Source: Streptococcus thermophilus (lineage in GTDB: Bacteria; Actinomycetota; Actinomycetes; Mycobacteriales; Mycobacteriaceae). From it: DNA of 64,000 bases. Positions 54,643 through 62,470 of the stretch are shown piece by piece. The stretch's first letter is position 1; every line of letters starts with the position of its first letter. The notes under the pieces were generated by a model that saw only the letters and a program-made list of their open reading frames with translations, did no database searches and had not been told where the DNA came from. The position numbers were made by a program, and so were the translations under genes. Location: NCBI GenBank assembly GCA_900618065.1, contig UYIL01000003.1, positions 992,001-1,056,000 on the forward strand, given 5' to 3'.

Positions 54643-56217
54643 TTAGGACAAGTCCGGTCCGCCACCCTTGGATTTACCGAACGGAAGTTCGAAGCGGCGG
54701 ATTTTCCTCGTCGCGTTGTCCGTGCCGTCGCTACTACTTTCGCCCGCGCTAGTTGAGCTTGCGTCAGCTTTCTCGGGCGTTTTATCCACCGTCTTGTCGG
54801 CGCGTCGCCGGGCGCTCACTTTGTTCCACTGGCGCACCAGCGTCGAACCGGGGGTTGGGGCGGGGACGTCGCGCTCGTCGTCAATGCTCGGCGCTTTCCA
54901 GACGTGGTTGTCGATGAGCTCGTCGCGTTGCGCTGCGCTTTCCTGCTCTTCTGCCTCGGCGAGGGCTTTACCCACGTCGGTGGCGAACTCGAGGTCGTCT
55001 GCGCTGACTTCACCGGCGTGGAGCTGGAGCATGTCCTGCATGTAGCGGAAGATCACGGCAACGGTCGCGGCGACGGGAACAGCCAAGAATGCGCCAACGA
55101 GGCCGAAGAGACCGCCGCCGACTGTGACGGAGACCAAGACGACAACGGGGTGCAGGTTCATCGCGCGGGATTGCAGCAGCGGGGATAAAACGTTGCCTTC
55201 GAGCTGCTGAACGGCGATGACAATGCCCAGGACGATGAGCGCCTCGGTGAACCCGAGCGAGACGAGCGCGATGATGACGGCGAGCGCCCCAGCAACAATT
55301 GCGCCGACGAGCGGGATGAAGCCTGCCATGAAGGTGATCACCGCAAGGGTGAACGCCATGGGCACGCCGACCGCCCACAGGCCGATGCCGATACAGACAG
55401 CGTCGATAAACGACACGACCGCCTGGGCGCGAATGTATCCGCACAGCGTGTTCCAGATGCGGGTGAGCAGTTCGGTGGCGTGCAGGCCGGCGCGGCCGCC
55501 GGTGGCGGAGCGGACCCAGGGGAGGAACTTGGGGCCGTCGTTAAGAAAGAAGAAGGTGAGGACCACGACAACGACGAAGGTGATCATCATTGACGTTGCT
55601 GTACTGATGCCGGAGAAAATCCCGCCTGCGATCGCGCCCGCGCGGTTTTGCACCCACGTGATCGAGTCTTGGACGACTTCGTTGATCTGCTCCGCATCCA
55701 CACTGAACGGCAGGGAATCCTGGTTCTGCAGCCACAGCGCCAGGCTCTGCAGCCCTTGCCCAGCCTGGATGGCGAGGACACGAGAGTTTGTGATGATGTC
55801 CGGCAGGATCATCGACACGAAGAACACCAGAACACCCAGTGCGAGCAGCATCGACATCAACGCCGACAACGCACCGGGAAGACCACGTCTACGCAGGAAA
55901 CTGGTGACTGGTTCCAGCACGGTGCACACGATCAGCGCCAGGACAATCGGCAGGATGCCGGCCCAGAATTTGCCCACGAGGTACGCCAGCGCACCGATGA
56001 GGATGAAGATGGCCACCATCCGCAACGAGAACAGCGCGGTCGATTTCATCCACGAGTTGAACACCACCGCGCGGTCGACGCGGTTGTCGTATTCGTGGGA
56101 CTTCTTGTCGCCGGCGTTGGCTTTATCGGAGGCTTTAACCTCCTCCGCGAGTTTTTGCGTGGAGCCGGAGGCCATGGCGGCGCCCGCGTCCTCGCCACCC
56201 TTGTTCGTTTCAGTCAC
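54643..56217 (-). CDS. AI-2E/PerM family transporter
   Basis: 524 residues from GTG 56217. The N-terminal 70 residues are polar (NKGGEDAGAAMASGSTQKLAEEVKAS). About eight helices follow, with the family signatures FVVVVVLTFFFLNDGPKFL, GYIRAQAVVSFIDAVCIGIGLWAVGVP, FIPLVGAIVAGALAVIIAL and QQLEGNVLSPLLQSRAMNLHPVVVLVSVTVGGGLFGLVGAFLAVPVAAT. A charged, cytoplasmic C-terminus of about 120 residues ends in SKGGGPDLS. Members export small molecules or act as Na+/H+ antiporters; role here unknown. Confidence 0.9.
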   Translation of the reverse strand: MTETNKGGEDAGAAMASGSTQKLAEEVKASDKANAGDKKSHEYDNRVDRAVVFNSWMKSTALFSLRMVAIFILIGALAYLVGKFWAGILPIVLALIVCTVLEPVTSFLRRRGLPGALSALMSMLLALGVLVFFVSMILPDIITNSRVLAIQAGQGLQSLALWLQNQDSLPFSVDAEQINEVVQDSITWVQNRAGAIAGGIFSGISTATSMMITFVVVVVLTFFFLNDGPKFLPWVRSATGGRAGLHATELLTRIWNTLCGYIRAQAVVSFIDAVCIGIGLWAVGVPMAFTLAVITFMAGFIPLVGAIVAGALAVIIALVSLGFTEALIVLGIVIAVQQLEGNVLSPLLQSRAMNLHPVVVLVSVTVGGGLFGLVGAFLAVPVAATVAVIFRYMQDMLQLHAGEVSADDLEFATDVGKALAEAEEQESAAQRDELIDNHVWKAPSIDDERDVPAPTPGSTLVRQWNKVSARRRADKTVDKTPEKADASSTSAGESSSDGTDNATRKIRRFELPFGKSKGGGPDLS

Positions 56218-56367
56218 GCAGACTATTGTGCCCGAAGCACTAGCGGCCCCGCTAAGCATTGCTTATCGACGATTCTTCCCGCTCACCCAGCATCCGCACC
56301 GAGTCCGTGATATCTTGCCTGCGAACGCTGCGCCTCCCGTGCTGCGCCTGTTGCTGAAAGGCTTCCC

Positions 56368-57966
56368 ATGTCCTCTTCTTCCGTCCGTTCCCTGAAAGTG
56401 ACTGCAGCGGTGACGTGCGTCGCGCTCAGCCTGTCCTTTAGCGCTGTTCCAGAAGCCGTCGCCCAGTCCAGCCCGTCTGAACAGTCCAGCCAAACCGCTG
56501 GTGGGCCGATTTCTTCCAGCCACGTGCACGTCGGTGCAACTGCTACCGACATGAACTTCTCCTGGCGCACCGCTTACAACGGCCAAGAATTCGTGAAGTA
56601 CCACCCGACGGGTGCCCCAGAGGCGGTCAAGGAAGTTGCAGCTGAGGAAGCTGACTTCGGCGCCATCGCCTACCGCGCCAACCACGGCACCGTCAACGGC
56701 CTGCAGCCGGGCACCGAGTACACCTACCAGCTCGGCTCCGATGAGGGCGGATGGAGCGAACCGGCGACCTTCCGCACCCAGCCGGCAGGAGACAGCTGGA
56801 ACTTCCTCACCTTGTCCGACGCCCAGATCGGTGTCGACCTTAAAGTCAAGGAACAGGCCGAAGCGTGGCGCACCGCAGTGCGTCAGGCCACTGGCACCTA
56901 CCCGGACTCCCAGTTCATCGTCCACGCCGGTGACCAAGCTGAGGGGTGGGGTGACCCGATCAAACAGTGGGAGGCGTTCTTCTCCGCGGAACAGCTGAAG
57001 ACCTACCCGTTAGCAATGGCCAAGGGGAACCACGAGCTGCTACCGACGTCTATCGTCGATAAGCACTTCAAAGAGCACGGAAACCTGCCAAACGCGAAAC
57101 CGGGCGACGCGAACTACTTCTTCGAGCGCAACAACGCCCTATTCATCGTTTTGGACTCTAACGAAACCGGAAACAAGTACTCCGAGCCGATCGATTCGAA
57201 GCGCAAGCGGGCGATCGAACAGCAGTCTCAGTTCGTGCGCGAGACTACCGCTGCCCACGGCGGGGACAAGGATTGGACCATCGTGGTCATGCACCACGCT
57301 CCGTACTCCCACGGTGGCCGCTACCACGAGAAAGAGATCACGCAGATGCGCGAAGGCCTTGCGCCGGTGTTCTCCGAAACTGGTGTGGACCTGGTGCTCA
57401 ACGGCCACGACCACATGTACAACCGCAGCCACCTGATGAACGGCACCGAACCCGTCATCCCGGAAGACACGCCGAAGCCCGGCGACGTGCTGCGCCCGAA
57501 GGCCAATGAGACCGTCTACATGACAACCACGACCGCAGGCGGCGGCAAGTACTACGACTTCCACACCCGCGACGGGAAGAAGCGCAAGGAATTCACCGAC
57601 GTCTCCCAGACCTACGGCAAGGACTTCGCCATCCCGGAGATCGCCGTGTGGCGCCAAGACTACAACCCGGATTACGCCAACATCCAGGTGAGCAAGAACA
57701 CGCTCGTGGTTACCACGCACAACGTCCACGACAACTCGGTTGTGGACAAGTTCACCATCGACCGCAGTGGTGCAGCTCCTGGTCAGCCCGGTGGCGGGGA
57801 CAATGACAACGGAAACTCTTCCGGTTCCTCTGATTCCGACAGTTCAGCGCTGAGCCGCGGTGGCATCATCGGCGGGGTGCTGGCGACGCTCGCACTCCTC
57901 GGCGGCATCGTCGCGCTGGCTCCGCAGGCACGTGACATTGCGCGCCAATTCGGCCTCCAGCTGTAA
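56368..57966 (+). CDS. purple-acid-phosphatase-like metallophosphoesterase, surface-anchored
   Basis: 532 residues. Signal peptide VTAAVTCVALSLSFSAVPEAVAQ. An N-terminal fibronectin-III-like domain (about 45-150) with HVGATATDMNFSWRTAY and LQPGTEYTYQLGSDEGGWSEPATFRT precedes the phosphoesterase: SDAQIG, GDQAEGWGD, KGNHELL, HHAPYSHGGRY and LNGHDHMYNRSHL, giving all metal ligands. A Gly/Asn/Ser linker leads to a C-terminal helix (IIGGVLATLALLGGIVAL) and a short basic tail, so it is anchored outside the cell. Likely hydrolyses phosphate esters. Confidence 0.92.
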   Translation: MSSSSVRSLKVTAAVTCVALSLSFSAVPEAVAQSSPSEQSSQTAGGPISSSHVHVGATATDMNFSWRTAYNGQEFVKYHPTGAPEAVKEVAAEEADFGAIAYRANHGTVNGLQPGTEYTYQLGSDEGGWSEPATFRTQPAGDSWNFLTLSDAQIGVDLKVKEQAEAWRTAVRQATGTYPDSQFIVHAGDQAEGWGDPIKQWEAFFSAEQLKTYPLAMAKGNHELLPTSIVDKHFKEHGNLPNAKPGDANYFFERNNALFIVLDSNETGNKYSEPIDSKRKRAIEQQSQFVRETTAAHGGDKDWTIVVMHHAPYSHGGRYHEKEITQMREGLAPVFSETGVDLVLNGHDHMYNRSHLMNGTEPVIPEDTPKPGDVLRPKANETVYMTTTTAGGGKYYDFHTRDGKKRKEFTDVSQTYGKDFAIPEIAVWRQDYNPDYANIQVSKNTLVVTTHNVHDNSVVDKFTIDRSGAAPGQPGGGDNDNGNSSGSSDSDSSALSRGGIIGGVLATLALLGGIVALAPQARDIARQFGLQL

Positions 57967-58049
57967 CCCGTCACCGCAGTTACCTGCGCCTGATAGCGCC
58001 CCGGCCCAGTCTGAACTGGCAGCTGGGGCGTACGTTATGATTGGCCAGC

Positions 58050-59135
58050 GTGAGCCTTACTCTTGGAATCGTCGGCCTGCCTAACGTGGGCAAATCCACC
58101 CTGTTCAACGCGCTGACCCGCAACGAGGTCCTGGCGGCGAACTACCCGTTTGCCACCATCGAGCCCAACGTCGGCTTGGTGCCGCTGCCGGACAAGCGCC
58201 TGGACCGTCTCGCGGAGATCTTCGAGTCCGCGGAGATTCTTCCGGCGACGGTGTCCTTTGTCGACATCGCCGGCATCGTCAAGGGTGCCTCCGAGGGAGA
58301 GGGCATGGGGAACGCCTTCCTCGCCAACATCCGCGAGGCGGACGCGATCTGCCAGGTTGTCCGCGCATTTGCCGACGACAACGTCATCCACGTCGACGGC
58401 CACGTCGACCCCGCCAGCGACATCTCCGTGATCAACACCGAGCTCATCCTGGCCGACCTGCAGACGATCGAGAAGGCTCTGCCGCGCCTGGAGAAGGACG
58501 GCCGCAAGGACAAGGACATCGCCGCCCAGGCCGCCGAGGCGAAAAAGGCGCAGGAGATTCTGGAGTCCGACCGGACGCTGTTCGCTGCGTCGAAAAGCGG
58601 TGAGATCGACCTCGCTCTCGTGCGCGACCTGCACCTGATGACCGCGAAGCCGTTCCTGTACGTGTTCAACTCCGACGAGGGCGTGCTCACCGACGACGCG
58701 AAGAAGGCCGAGTTGCGCGAACTCGTCGCACCCGCTGAAGCTGTGTTCCTGGACGCGCAGACCGAGACCGAGCTCCTTGAGCTTGACGACGAAGATGCCG
58801 CCGAGCTCCTCGCCGCCGTCGGCCAAGACGAGCCAGGCTTGTCGACGCTCGCGCGCGCCGGCTTTGAAACCCTCGGCCTGCAGACCTACCTGACCGCCGG
58901 GCCGAAGGAGTCCCGCGCCTGGACGATCCACAAGGGTGACACCGCCCCGAAGGCCGCGGGCGTCATTCACACCGACTTTGAGAAGGGCTTCATCAAGGCC
59001 GAGATCGTCGCCTTCGATGACCTCGACGAACTCGGCTCCATGGCCGAAGCACGCGCCGCCGGCAAGGTCCGCCAGGAAGGCAAGGACTACATCATGGCTG
59101 ATGGCGACGTCGTCGAGTTCAAGTTCAACGTGTAG
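58050..59135 (+). CDS. ychF: redox-regulated ATPase/GTPase YchF
   Basis: 361 residues from GTG 58050 (a TTG at 58041 is in frame). OLA1/YchF signatures: P-loop GLPNVGKS at about 9-16, NYPFATIEPN, FVDIAGIVKGASEGEGMGNAFLANIREADAICQVVRAF, and the C-terminal TGS domain with GFIKAEIVAFDDL and the terminal VEFKFNV. Ribosome-associated, ATP preferring. A second copy of the last eight codons is found at 62324-62347. Confidence 0.97.
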   Translation: MSLTLGIVGLPNVGKSTLFNALTRNEVLAANYPFATIEPNVGLVPLPDKRLDRLAEIFESAEILPATVSFVDIAGIVKGASEGEGMGNAFLANIREADAICQVVRAFADDNVIHVDGHVDPASDISVINTELILADLQTIEKALPRLEKDGRKDKDIAAQAAEAKKAQEILESDRTLFAASKSGEIDLALVRDLHLMTAKPFLYVFNSDEGVLTDDAKKAELRELVAPAEAVFLDAQTETELLELDDEDAAELLAAVGQDEPGLSTLARAGFETLGLQTYLTAGPKESRAWTIHKGDTAPKAAGVIHTDFEKGFIKAEIVAFDDLDELGSMAEARAAGKVRQEGKDYIMADGDVVEFKFNV

Positions 59136-59138
59136 TGC

Positions 59139-59524
59139 TTAACCTCTGCGAGGAACTCTTTGATCCCGGGACGTGATGAGGACTGGGGCTATTGTGCTCC
59201 CCCGAACGCTACGGCCCGGGGGCACGAGGCTGTGTAGCAGGTGCAAGCGAGAGGACCAGGAGCGAAACACAGACCGCTGAGTCGACGCAGTCACGGTAAA
59301 GACGGAGCCGTCTAGGCGGTGCTCGAGGTTGTGCGAGACACGGTGACGCTGGGCGTCGGTAAGCGATGCGCATTCGGCGACATTGATGGAAAGCTGAGCT
59401 TTGCCGTCCGTCGTGTTGACGCCCTGGCTGCCTGGAGTCGACGATTCCGCGAAACGCTCCGCGAGATCGGCGGCGGCGATGACCGCACCGTCGGGGATCC
59501 CCGGGCTATGGTCAGGTCGTTCAT
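59139..59524 (-). pseudogene. arfB: arfB-like (alternative ribosome-rescue factor) remnant, frameshifted
   Basis: From ATG 59524 the minus strand reads MNDLTI, then needs a shift of frame (two surplus or one missing base near 59505) to continue PGIPDGAVIAAADLAERFAESSTPGSQGVNTTDGKAQLSINVAE and then ASLTDAQRHRVSHNLEHRLDGSVFTVTAST. This is the ArfB/YaeJ N-terminal domain. The catalytic GGQ is GSQ here. After SVFRSW the usual basic C-terminal tail is absent or scrambled before a stop at 59139. So the gene is broken in start frame, active site and tail. Convergent with ychF. Confidence 0.72.
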
Positions 59525-59716
59525 GCCGCCGAGCCTAGGTGCCCACAACCCTTTCTCGTCTCGGCGGAAGCGGAGACCGCGTCGCGACGGCCGGGATCCA
59601 GCCTCAGTATTATCCTCGTCACCGGTTGATCCGAACGCTTTTTGCTCCTCCTTCTCCCGTCGGGCTCCGATTTCAGCGCCCTTCGCAGGTGACAGTGATC
59701 GCTGGATCCGCTCGAA
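59525..59716. other. 192-bp gap between the arfB remnant and the mer cluster
   Basis: No gene I can support. The two plus-strand open frames here are compositional. No terminal inverted repeat of a transposon is evident. Confidence 0.4.
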
Positions 59717-60067
59717 CTACCGGTTCCGATCAGCGGTCGAAGGATTTTCGCAGCAGCCGGATCTGCGGCGTCGGTGCCGCCGCCGTAGCCTGACGAGCAT
59801 CCCCGCCATGACGGCCATCACGACGGCGGTCCCGGCACCGATGATCCAGGGATTACCGAGGAGCCCACCGACGCCTGCGAGTGCTCCGCCCGCCGCGATG
59901 AACGGCAGGCCGCAGCAGAGCAGCGACGGAAGCGCGCAGCATGCCAGCAAGAGCAGCCCGGTCCCTGCAGCGACGACGGGACCGGCGCGCCGTTCGTCGC
60001 GGTCCTGATCGGCGCTCATCGTCTGCTTCAGGATGAGATCTCCCCGATTGCCTGCGTTGCCGTTCAT
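59717..60067 (-). CDS. Cys-rich two-helix membrane protein coupled to merA
   Basis: 116 residues from ATG 60067, overlapping the merA stop by four bases (ATGA). After a charged N-terminus (SADQDRDERRAG) come two helices: AAGTGLLLLACCALPSLLCCGLPFIAAGG with CC pairs, and NPWIIGAGTAVVMAVMAGMLVRL. A basic tail with SGCCENPS ends the protein. Paired cysteines in a membrane helix recall MerT/MerC mercury importers, and coupling to merA supports a role in Hg(II) uptake to the reductase. Exact family not recognised. An internal ATG at 60019 could be the start. Confidence 0.7.
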   Translation of the reverse strand: MNGNAGNRGDLILKQTMSADQDRDERRAGPVVAAGTGLLLLACCALPSLLCCGLPFIAAGGALAGVGGLLGNPWIIGAGTAVVMAVMAGMLVRLRRRHRRRRSGCCENPSTADRNR

Positions 60068-61485
60068 GCGCAGCACGACAGCAGCGACGGGTCGGTGGTG
60101 AAGGCCTTCGCGGCGATCCGGATGCCCTCGGCCATGGTCAGGTAGGGGGCCCAGGCGTCGGCGACCTCGGCGACGGTCCTGCCGAGCACGTGGACGCCTG
60201 CGGCGGCGAGCTCCCCGGCGTCCTTGGCGACGGCGGTCAGGCCGAGGATCTCGTTCGTCTCGGCGTTCACGACGATCTTGATGAACCCGCGGGTGTCGCG
60301 GTTCACCAAGGCGCGGGGCACGTGGTGCAGGGGCAGGACGCGGCAGTCGCAGCGGATCCCCGCGGCGAGGACGTCCTTCTCGGTCATCCCGACCGCGCCG
60401 ATCGCGGGCCCGGTGAACGTCACCCGCGGCAGGCGGGCGTAGTCGACGGACCGGTCGGCGTCGGCGAACGCGTTCTCGGCGACGAGGGTGCCGTGGTGGG
60501 CGGCGACGTAGACGAACTCGGGGTGCCCGGTCACGTCGCCCGCGGCCCAGACCCGCGGGTTCGAGGACTGCAGCCGGTCGGAGACGACCACCTCGCCGGA
60601 GTCTCCGGTATTCACCCCGACCGCATCGAGGTTCAGGCCATCGGTGACGGGACGGCGTCCGAGGGCGACCAGGACCTGGTCGGCGCGGAACTCCTGCGAG
60701 CCGCCGGACAAGGCGGCGGTCACGACGGCCTCGCCTCCCGTGCCGCGGGAGACCCGGGTGGGCACTGCGCGGCTGACGACGCGGATGCCCTCGTCGGCGA
60801 ACACCTCCTGGAGCGCCTTCGACACCTCCGGCTCCTCCTTCGAGGCGAGCCGGGACCGCACGAGCAGCGTGACCTGCGAGCCGAGGCGGGCGAACAGCTG
60901 CGCCTGCTCCAGGGCGACGTAGCCGCCGCCGAGCACCAGCAGCGACTCGGGGACCTCCGTCAGCTCCATCGCCGTGGTCGAGGTCAGGTATCCGGTCTCC
61001 TCCAGGCCGTCGATCGGCGGTGCCCACGGGCGAGAACCAGTCGCGACCAGGTAGTGGTGGGCCTCGATGGTCTCGACGCTTCCGTCGGATCCGGCAACAT
61101 CGAGAACCGGCGCATCAGGGGTGCCCACGAACGAGGCGTAGCCGCGGAGGACCTGCCAGCCGTAGGAGTCGGCGACGTCGGCGTACTTCTCGCCGCGCAG
61201 CGACTCCACCAACGCTTGCTTCCCAGCGATCAGCGCGGGCATGTCGACGGGATCCGCCGTCGTCGCGATCCCGGGGAACCGGGTTGCGGCGTCGACCGCG
61301 ACGTGCCGCGCGCCGGCCGCGGCAATGAGCGCCTTCGACGGGACGCAGCCCGTGTTCACGCAGGTGCCGCCGAGCGTCCCGCGCTCGATCATCACCACCG
61401 ACTTCCCGAGCGTGCTGGCGCGGATCGCAGCGGCGAACGCGCCGCCTCCCGATCCGATGATGGCGAGATCGTACTTCGTAGGCAT
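60064..61485 (-). CDS. merA: mercuric reductase MerA
   Basis: 473 residues from ATG 61485 with AGGAG upstream. FAD/NAD(P)H disulfide reductase: GSGGGAFAAAIRASTLGKSVVMIERG (FAD), redox pair in GGTCVNTGCVPSKAL (Cys42/Cys47), the NADPH site VLGGGYVALEQAQLFARLG, and C-terminal LSCCA, the vicinal pair that delivers Hg(II). No N-terminal heavy-metal-associated (NmerA) domain. Reduces Hg(II) to volatile Hg(0). Codon use is notably GC-rich. First gene of a two-gene unit divergent from merR. Confidence 0.93.
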   Translation of the reverse strand: MPTKYDLAIIGSGGGAFAAAIRASTLGKSVVMIERGTLGGTCVNTGCVPSKALIAAAGARHVAVDAATRFPGIATTADPVDMPALIAGKQALVESLRGEKYADVADSYGWQVLRGYASFVGTPDAPVLDVAGSDGSVETIEAHHYLVATGSRPWAPPIDGLEETGYLTSTTAMELTEVPESLLVLGGGYVALEQAQLFARLGSQVTLLVRSRLASKEEPEVSKALQEVFADEGIRVVSRAVPTRVSRGTGGEAVVTAALSGGSQEFRADQVLVALGRRPVTDGLNLDAVGVNTGDSGEVVVSDRLQSSNPRVWAAGDVTGHPEFVYVAAHHGTLVAENAFADADRSVDYARLPRVTFTGPAIGAVGMTEKDVLAAGIRCDCRVLPLHHVPRALVNRDTRGFIKIVVNAETNEILGLTAVAKDAGELAAAGVHVLGRTVAEVADAWAPYLTMAEGIRIAAKAFTTDPSLLSCCA

Positions 61486-61527
61486 CGCTACTCCTGTCAA
61501 CTCTTGGCTTTCTGCTCTGTCTCAGCC

Positions 61528-61559
61528 ATACTGGACCTTCCAGTGCAGGGGAAGGTCAA
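61528..61559. promoter_or_regulatory. MerR-type operator/promoter between merR and merA
   Basis: Dyad ACCTTCC (61535-61541) / GGAAGGT (61550-61556), spacer 8. On the minus strand TTGACC (complement of 61554-61559) as -35 and CAGTAT (complement of 61528-61533) as a weak -10 are 20 bp apart, the overlong spacing that MerR-family activators correct by DNA distortion. Confidence 0.7.
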
Positions 61560-61583
61560 GCGCGGCCACGGAGGGAGACAGCA

Positions 61584-61973
61584 ATGTGGATCGGAGAACT
61601 CGCCGAGAGGGCGGGCACTACCGCGAAGACCCTTCGCTTCTACGAGGAACAGGGCCTTCTGCCCCCGACCGAGCGCACGCCGTCCGGATACCGCGACTAC
61701 GCGCCCGAGACGGTCGCTCGGATCGACTTCATCCACCGCGGCCAGGCCGCGGGCCTCACCCTCGCCCAGATCCGCCAGATCCTCGACATCCGCGACGGCG
61801 GCCATGCGCCCTGCGAGCACGTGCGCGACCTGCTTGACGTGCGCCTCGCTGAGATCGAGCAGCAGATCGCGCAGCTCTCCGTGCTGCGCGACACTATCGC
61901 GGACCTTAGCCAGGACGCCGCGCACCCGGATCCTGAAACGTGCAGCACCGATCAAGTGTGTAGGTACTTGTAG
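61584..61973 (+). CDS. merR: MerR-family heavy-metal-responsive regulator (probable MerR)
   Basis: 129 residues. N-terminal winged HTH: MWIGELAERAGTTAKTLRFYEEQGLLPPTERTPSGYRDYAPETVARIDFIHRGQAAGLTLAQI. A dimerisation helix follows. Three cysteines suit Hg(II) or other thiophilic-metal binding: Cys77 in APCEHV, Cys120 in PETC and Cys126 in DQVC, close to MerR's Cys82/117/126 set. GGAGGGAG ribosome site. Divergent from merA across the operator. Confidence 0.9.
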   Translation: MWIGELAERAGTTAKTLRFYEEQGLLPPTERTPSGYRDYAPETVARIDFIHRGQAAGLTLAQIRQILDIRDGGHAPCEHVRDLLDVRLAEIEQQIAQLSVLRDTIADLSQDAAHPDPETCSTDQVCRYL

Positions 61974-62011
61974 ACGGCGGGAGTCAATGACTCAAACGCT
62001 ACAACCCCGAT

Positions 62012-62025
62012 ATGCGCTAGCGCAT
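62012..62025. repeat. 14-bp perfect palindrome at the truncation point
   Basis: ATGCGCTAGCGCAT. The last recognisable LLM codons lie in it. A shorter dyad GAGTCA-A-TGACTC lies about 20 bp to the left. Confidence 0.65.
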
Positions 62026-62265
62026 GTCGATGCCGCCGGTGCCCACCTCGATGATCTTGGTGGTGGGCGCGATAGCACACAGCAGCGGCATCGGGGCGGA
62101 GGCCTGCAGCGCGAAGTGGTGGACCAGGAAGGACGCGTTGTTCACGCCGATTTCGTCCGCAGCCTGGGTGATCTCCAGACGAGTCTTGGCGATCTTTTCC
62201 GCAGATGGCCCGCACTAGCTGCCGAAGGCGTAATGCCCGAAGCTTAAGAAGCCGAACGCTTTCAT
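62012..62265 (-). pseudogene. luciferase-like (LLM) flavin oxidoreductase, N-terminal remnant
   Basis: From ATG 62265 (AAGGAG upstream on the minus strand) it reads MKAFGFLSFGHYAFGS, a TAG stop, then in frame after a gap SAEKIAKTRLEITQAADEIGVNNASFLVHHFALQASAPMPLLCAIAPTTKIIEVGTGGIDMR and a stop. This is the first 80 or so residues of an LLM-class oxidoreductase. Homology ends at GIDMR, inside a palindrome (62012-62025) where unrelated sequence begins. So the gene is interrupted by a stop and truncated. Confidence 0.75.
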
Positions 62266-62323
62266 TGGATAACACTCCTTTTGATGGTGTTAACGAGAGG
62301 GAGTAACTTTGCAACGACATACC

Positions 62324-62347
62324 GTTGAATTTAAGTTCAATGTGTAG
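62324..62347 (+). repeat. second copy of the ychF 3' end (last eight codons)
   Basis: Codes VEFKFNV-stop, as does 59112-59135. The two copies differ at four bases, all at third codon positions (GTC/GTT, GAG/GAA, TTC/TTT, AAC/AAT), so the peptide is unchanged. No ychF sequence is seen further upstream of this copy. It is not a gene, but a diverged 3' remnant or attachment-site-like duplicate. Confidence 0.75.
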
Positions 62348-62470
62348 GTTAGCCGAATAAGAAGCTCTGACAGATGGTGGGGTAATCCTGCTCTGACATC
62401 TTATTCCAGCTTGGATGCGCTGGGATTAGGACTGGTCACGTGTGAGAAGGTTTCGTGTACAACTAGTGAC
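62348..62470. other. spacer before the epimerase
   Basis: Mostly AT-richer than the mer region; it presumably holds the epimerase promoter. No gene seen. Confidence 0.4.

Noticed and set aside
59717..61027. 436-codon minus-strand frame beginning inside merA
   Set aside because: Only its last 116 codons, from ATG 60067, look like a protein; the first part is the +1 frame of merA.
60190..62247. 685-codon open frame on the plus strand over merA and merR
   Set aside because: Antisense to merA and out of frame with merR; no domain recognised.
61952..62320. 122-codon minus-strand frame over the LLM region
   Set aside because: Another frame of the same strand gives the LLM-homologous sequence; this one is a shadow.
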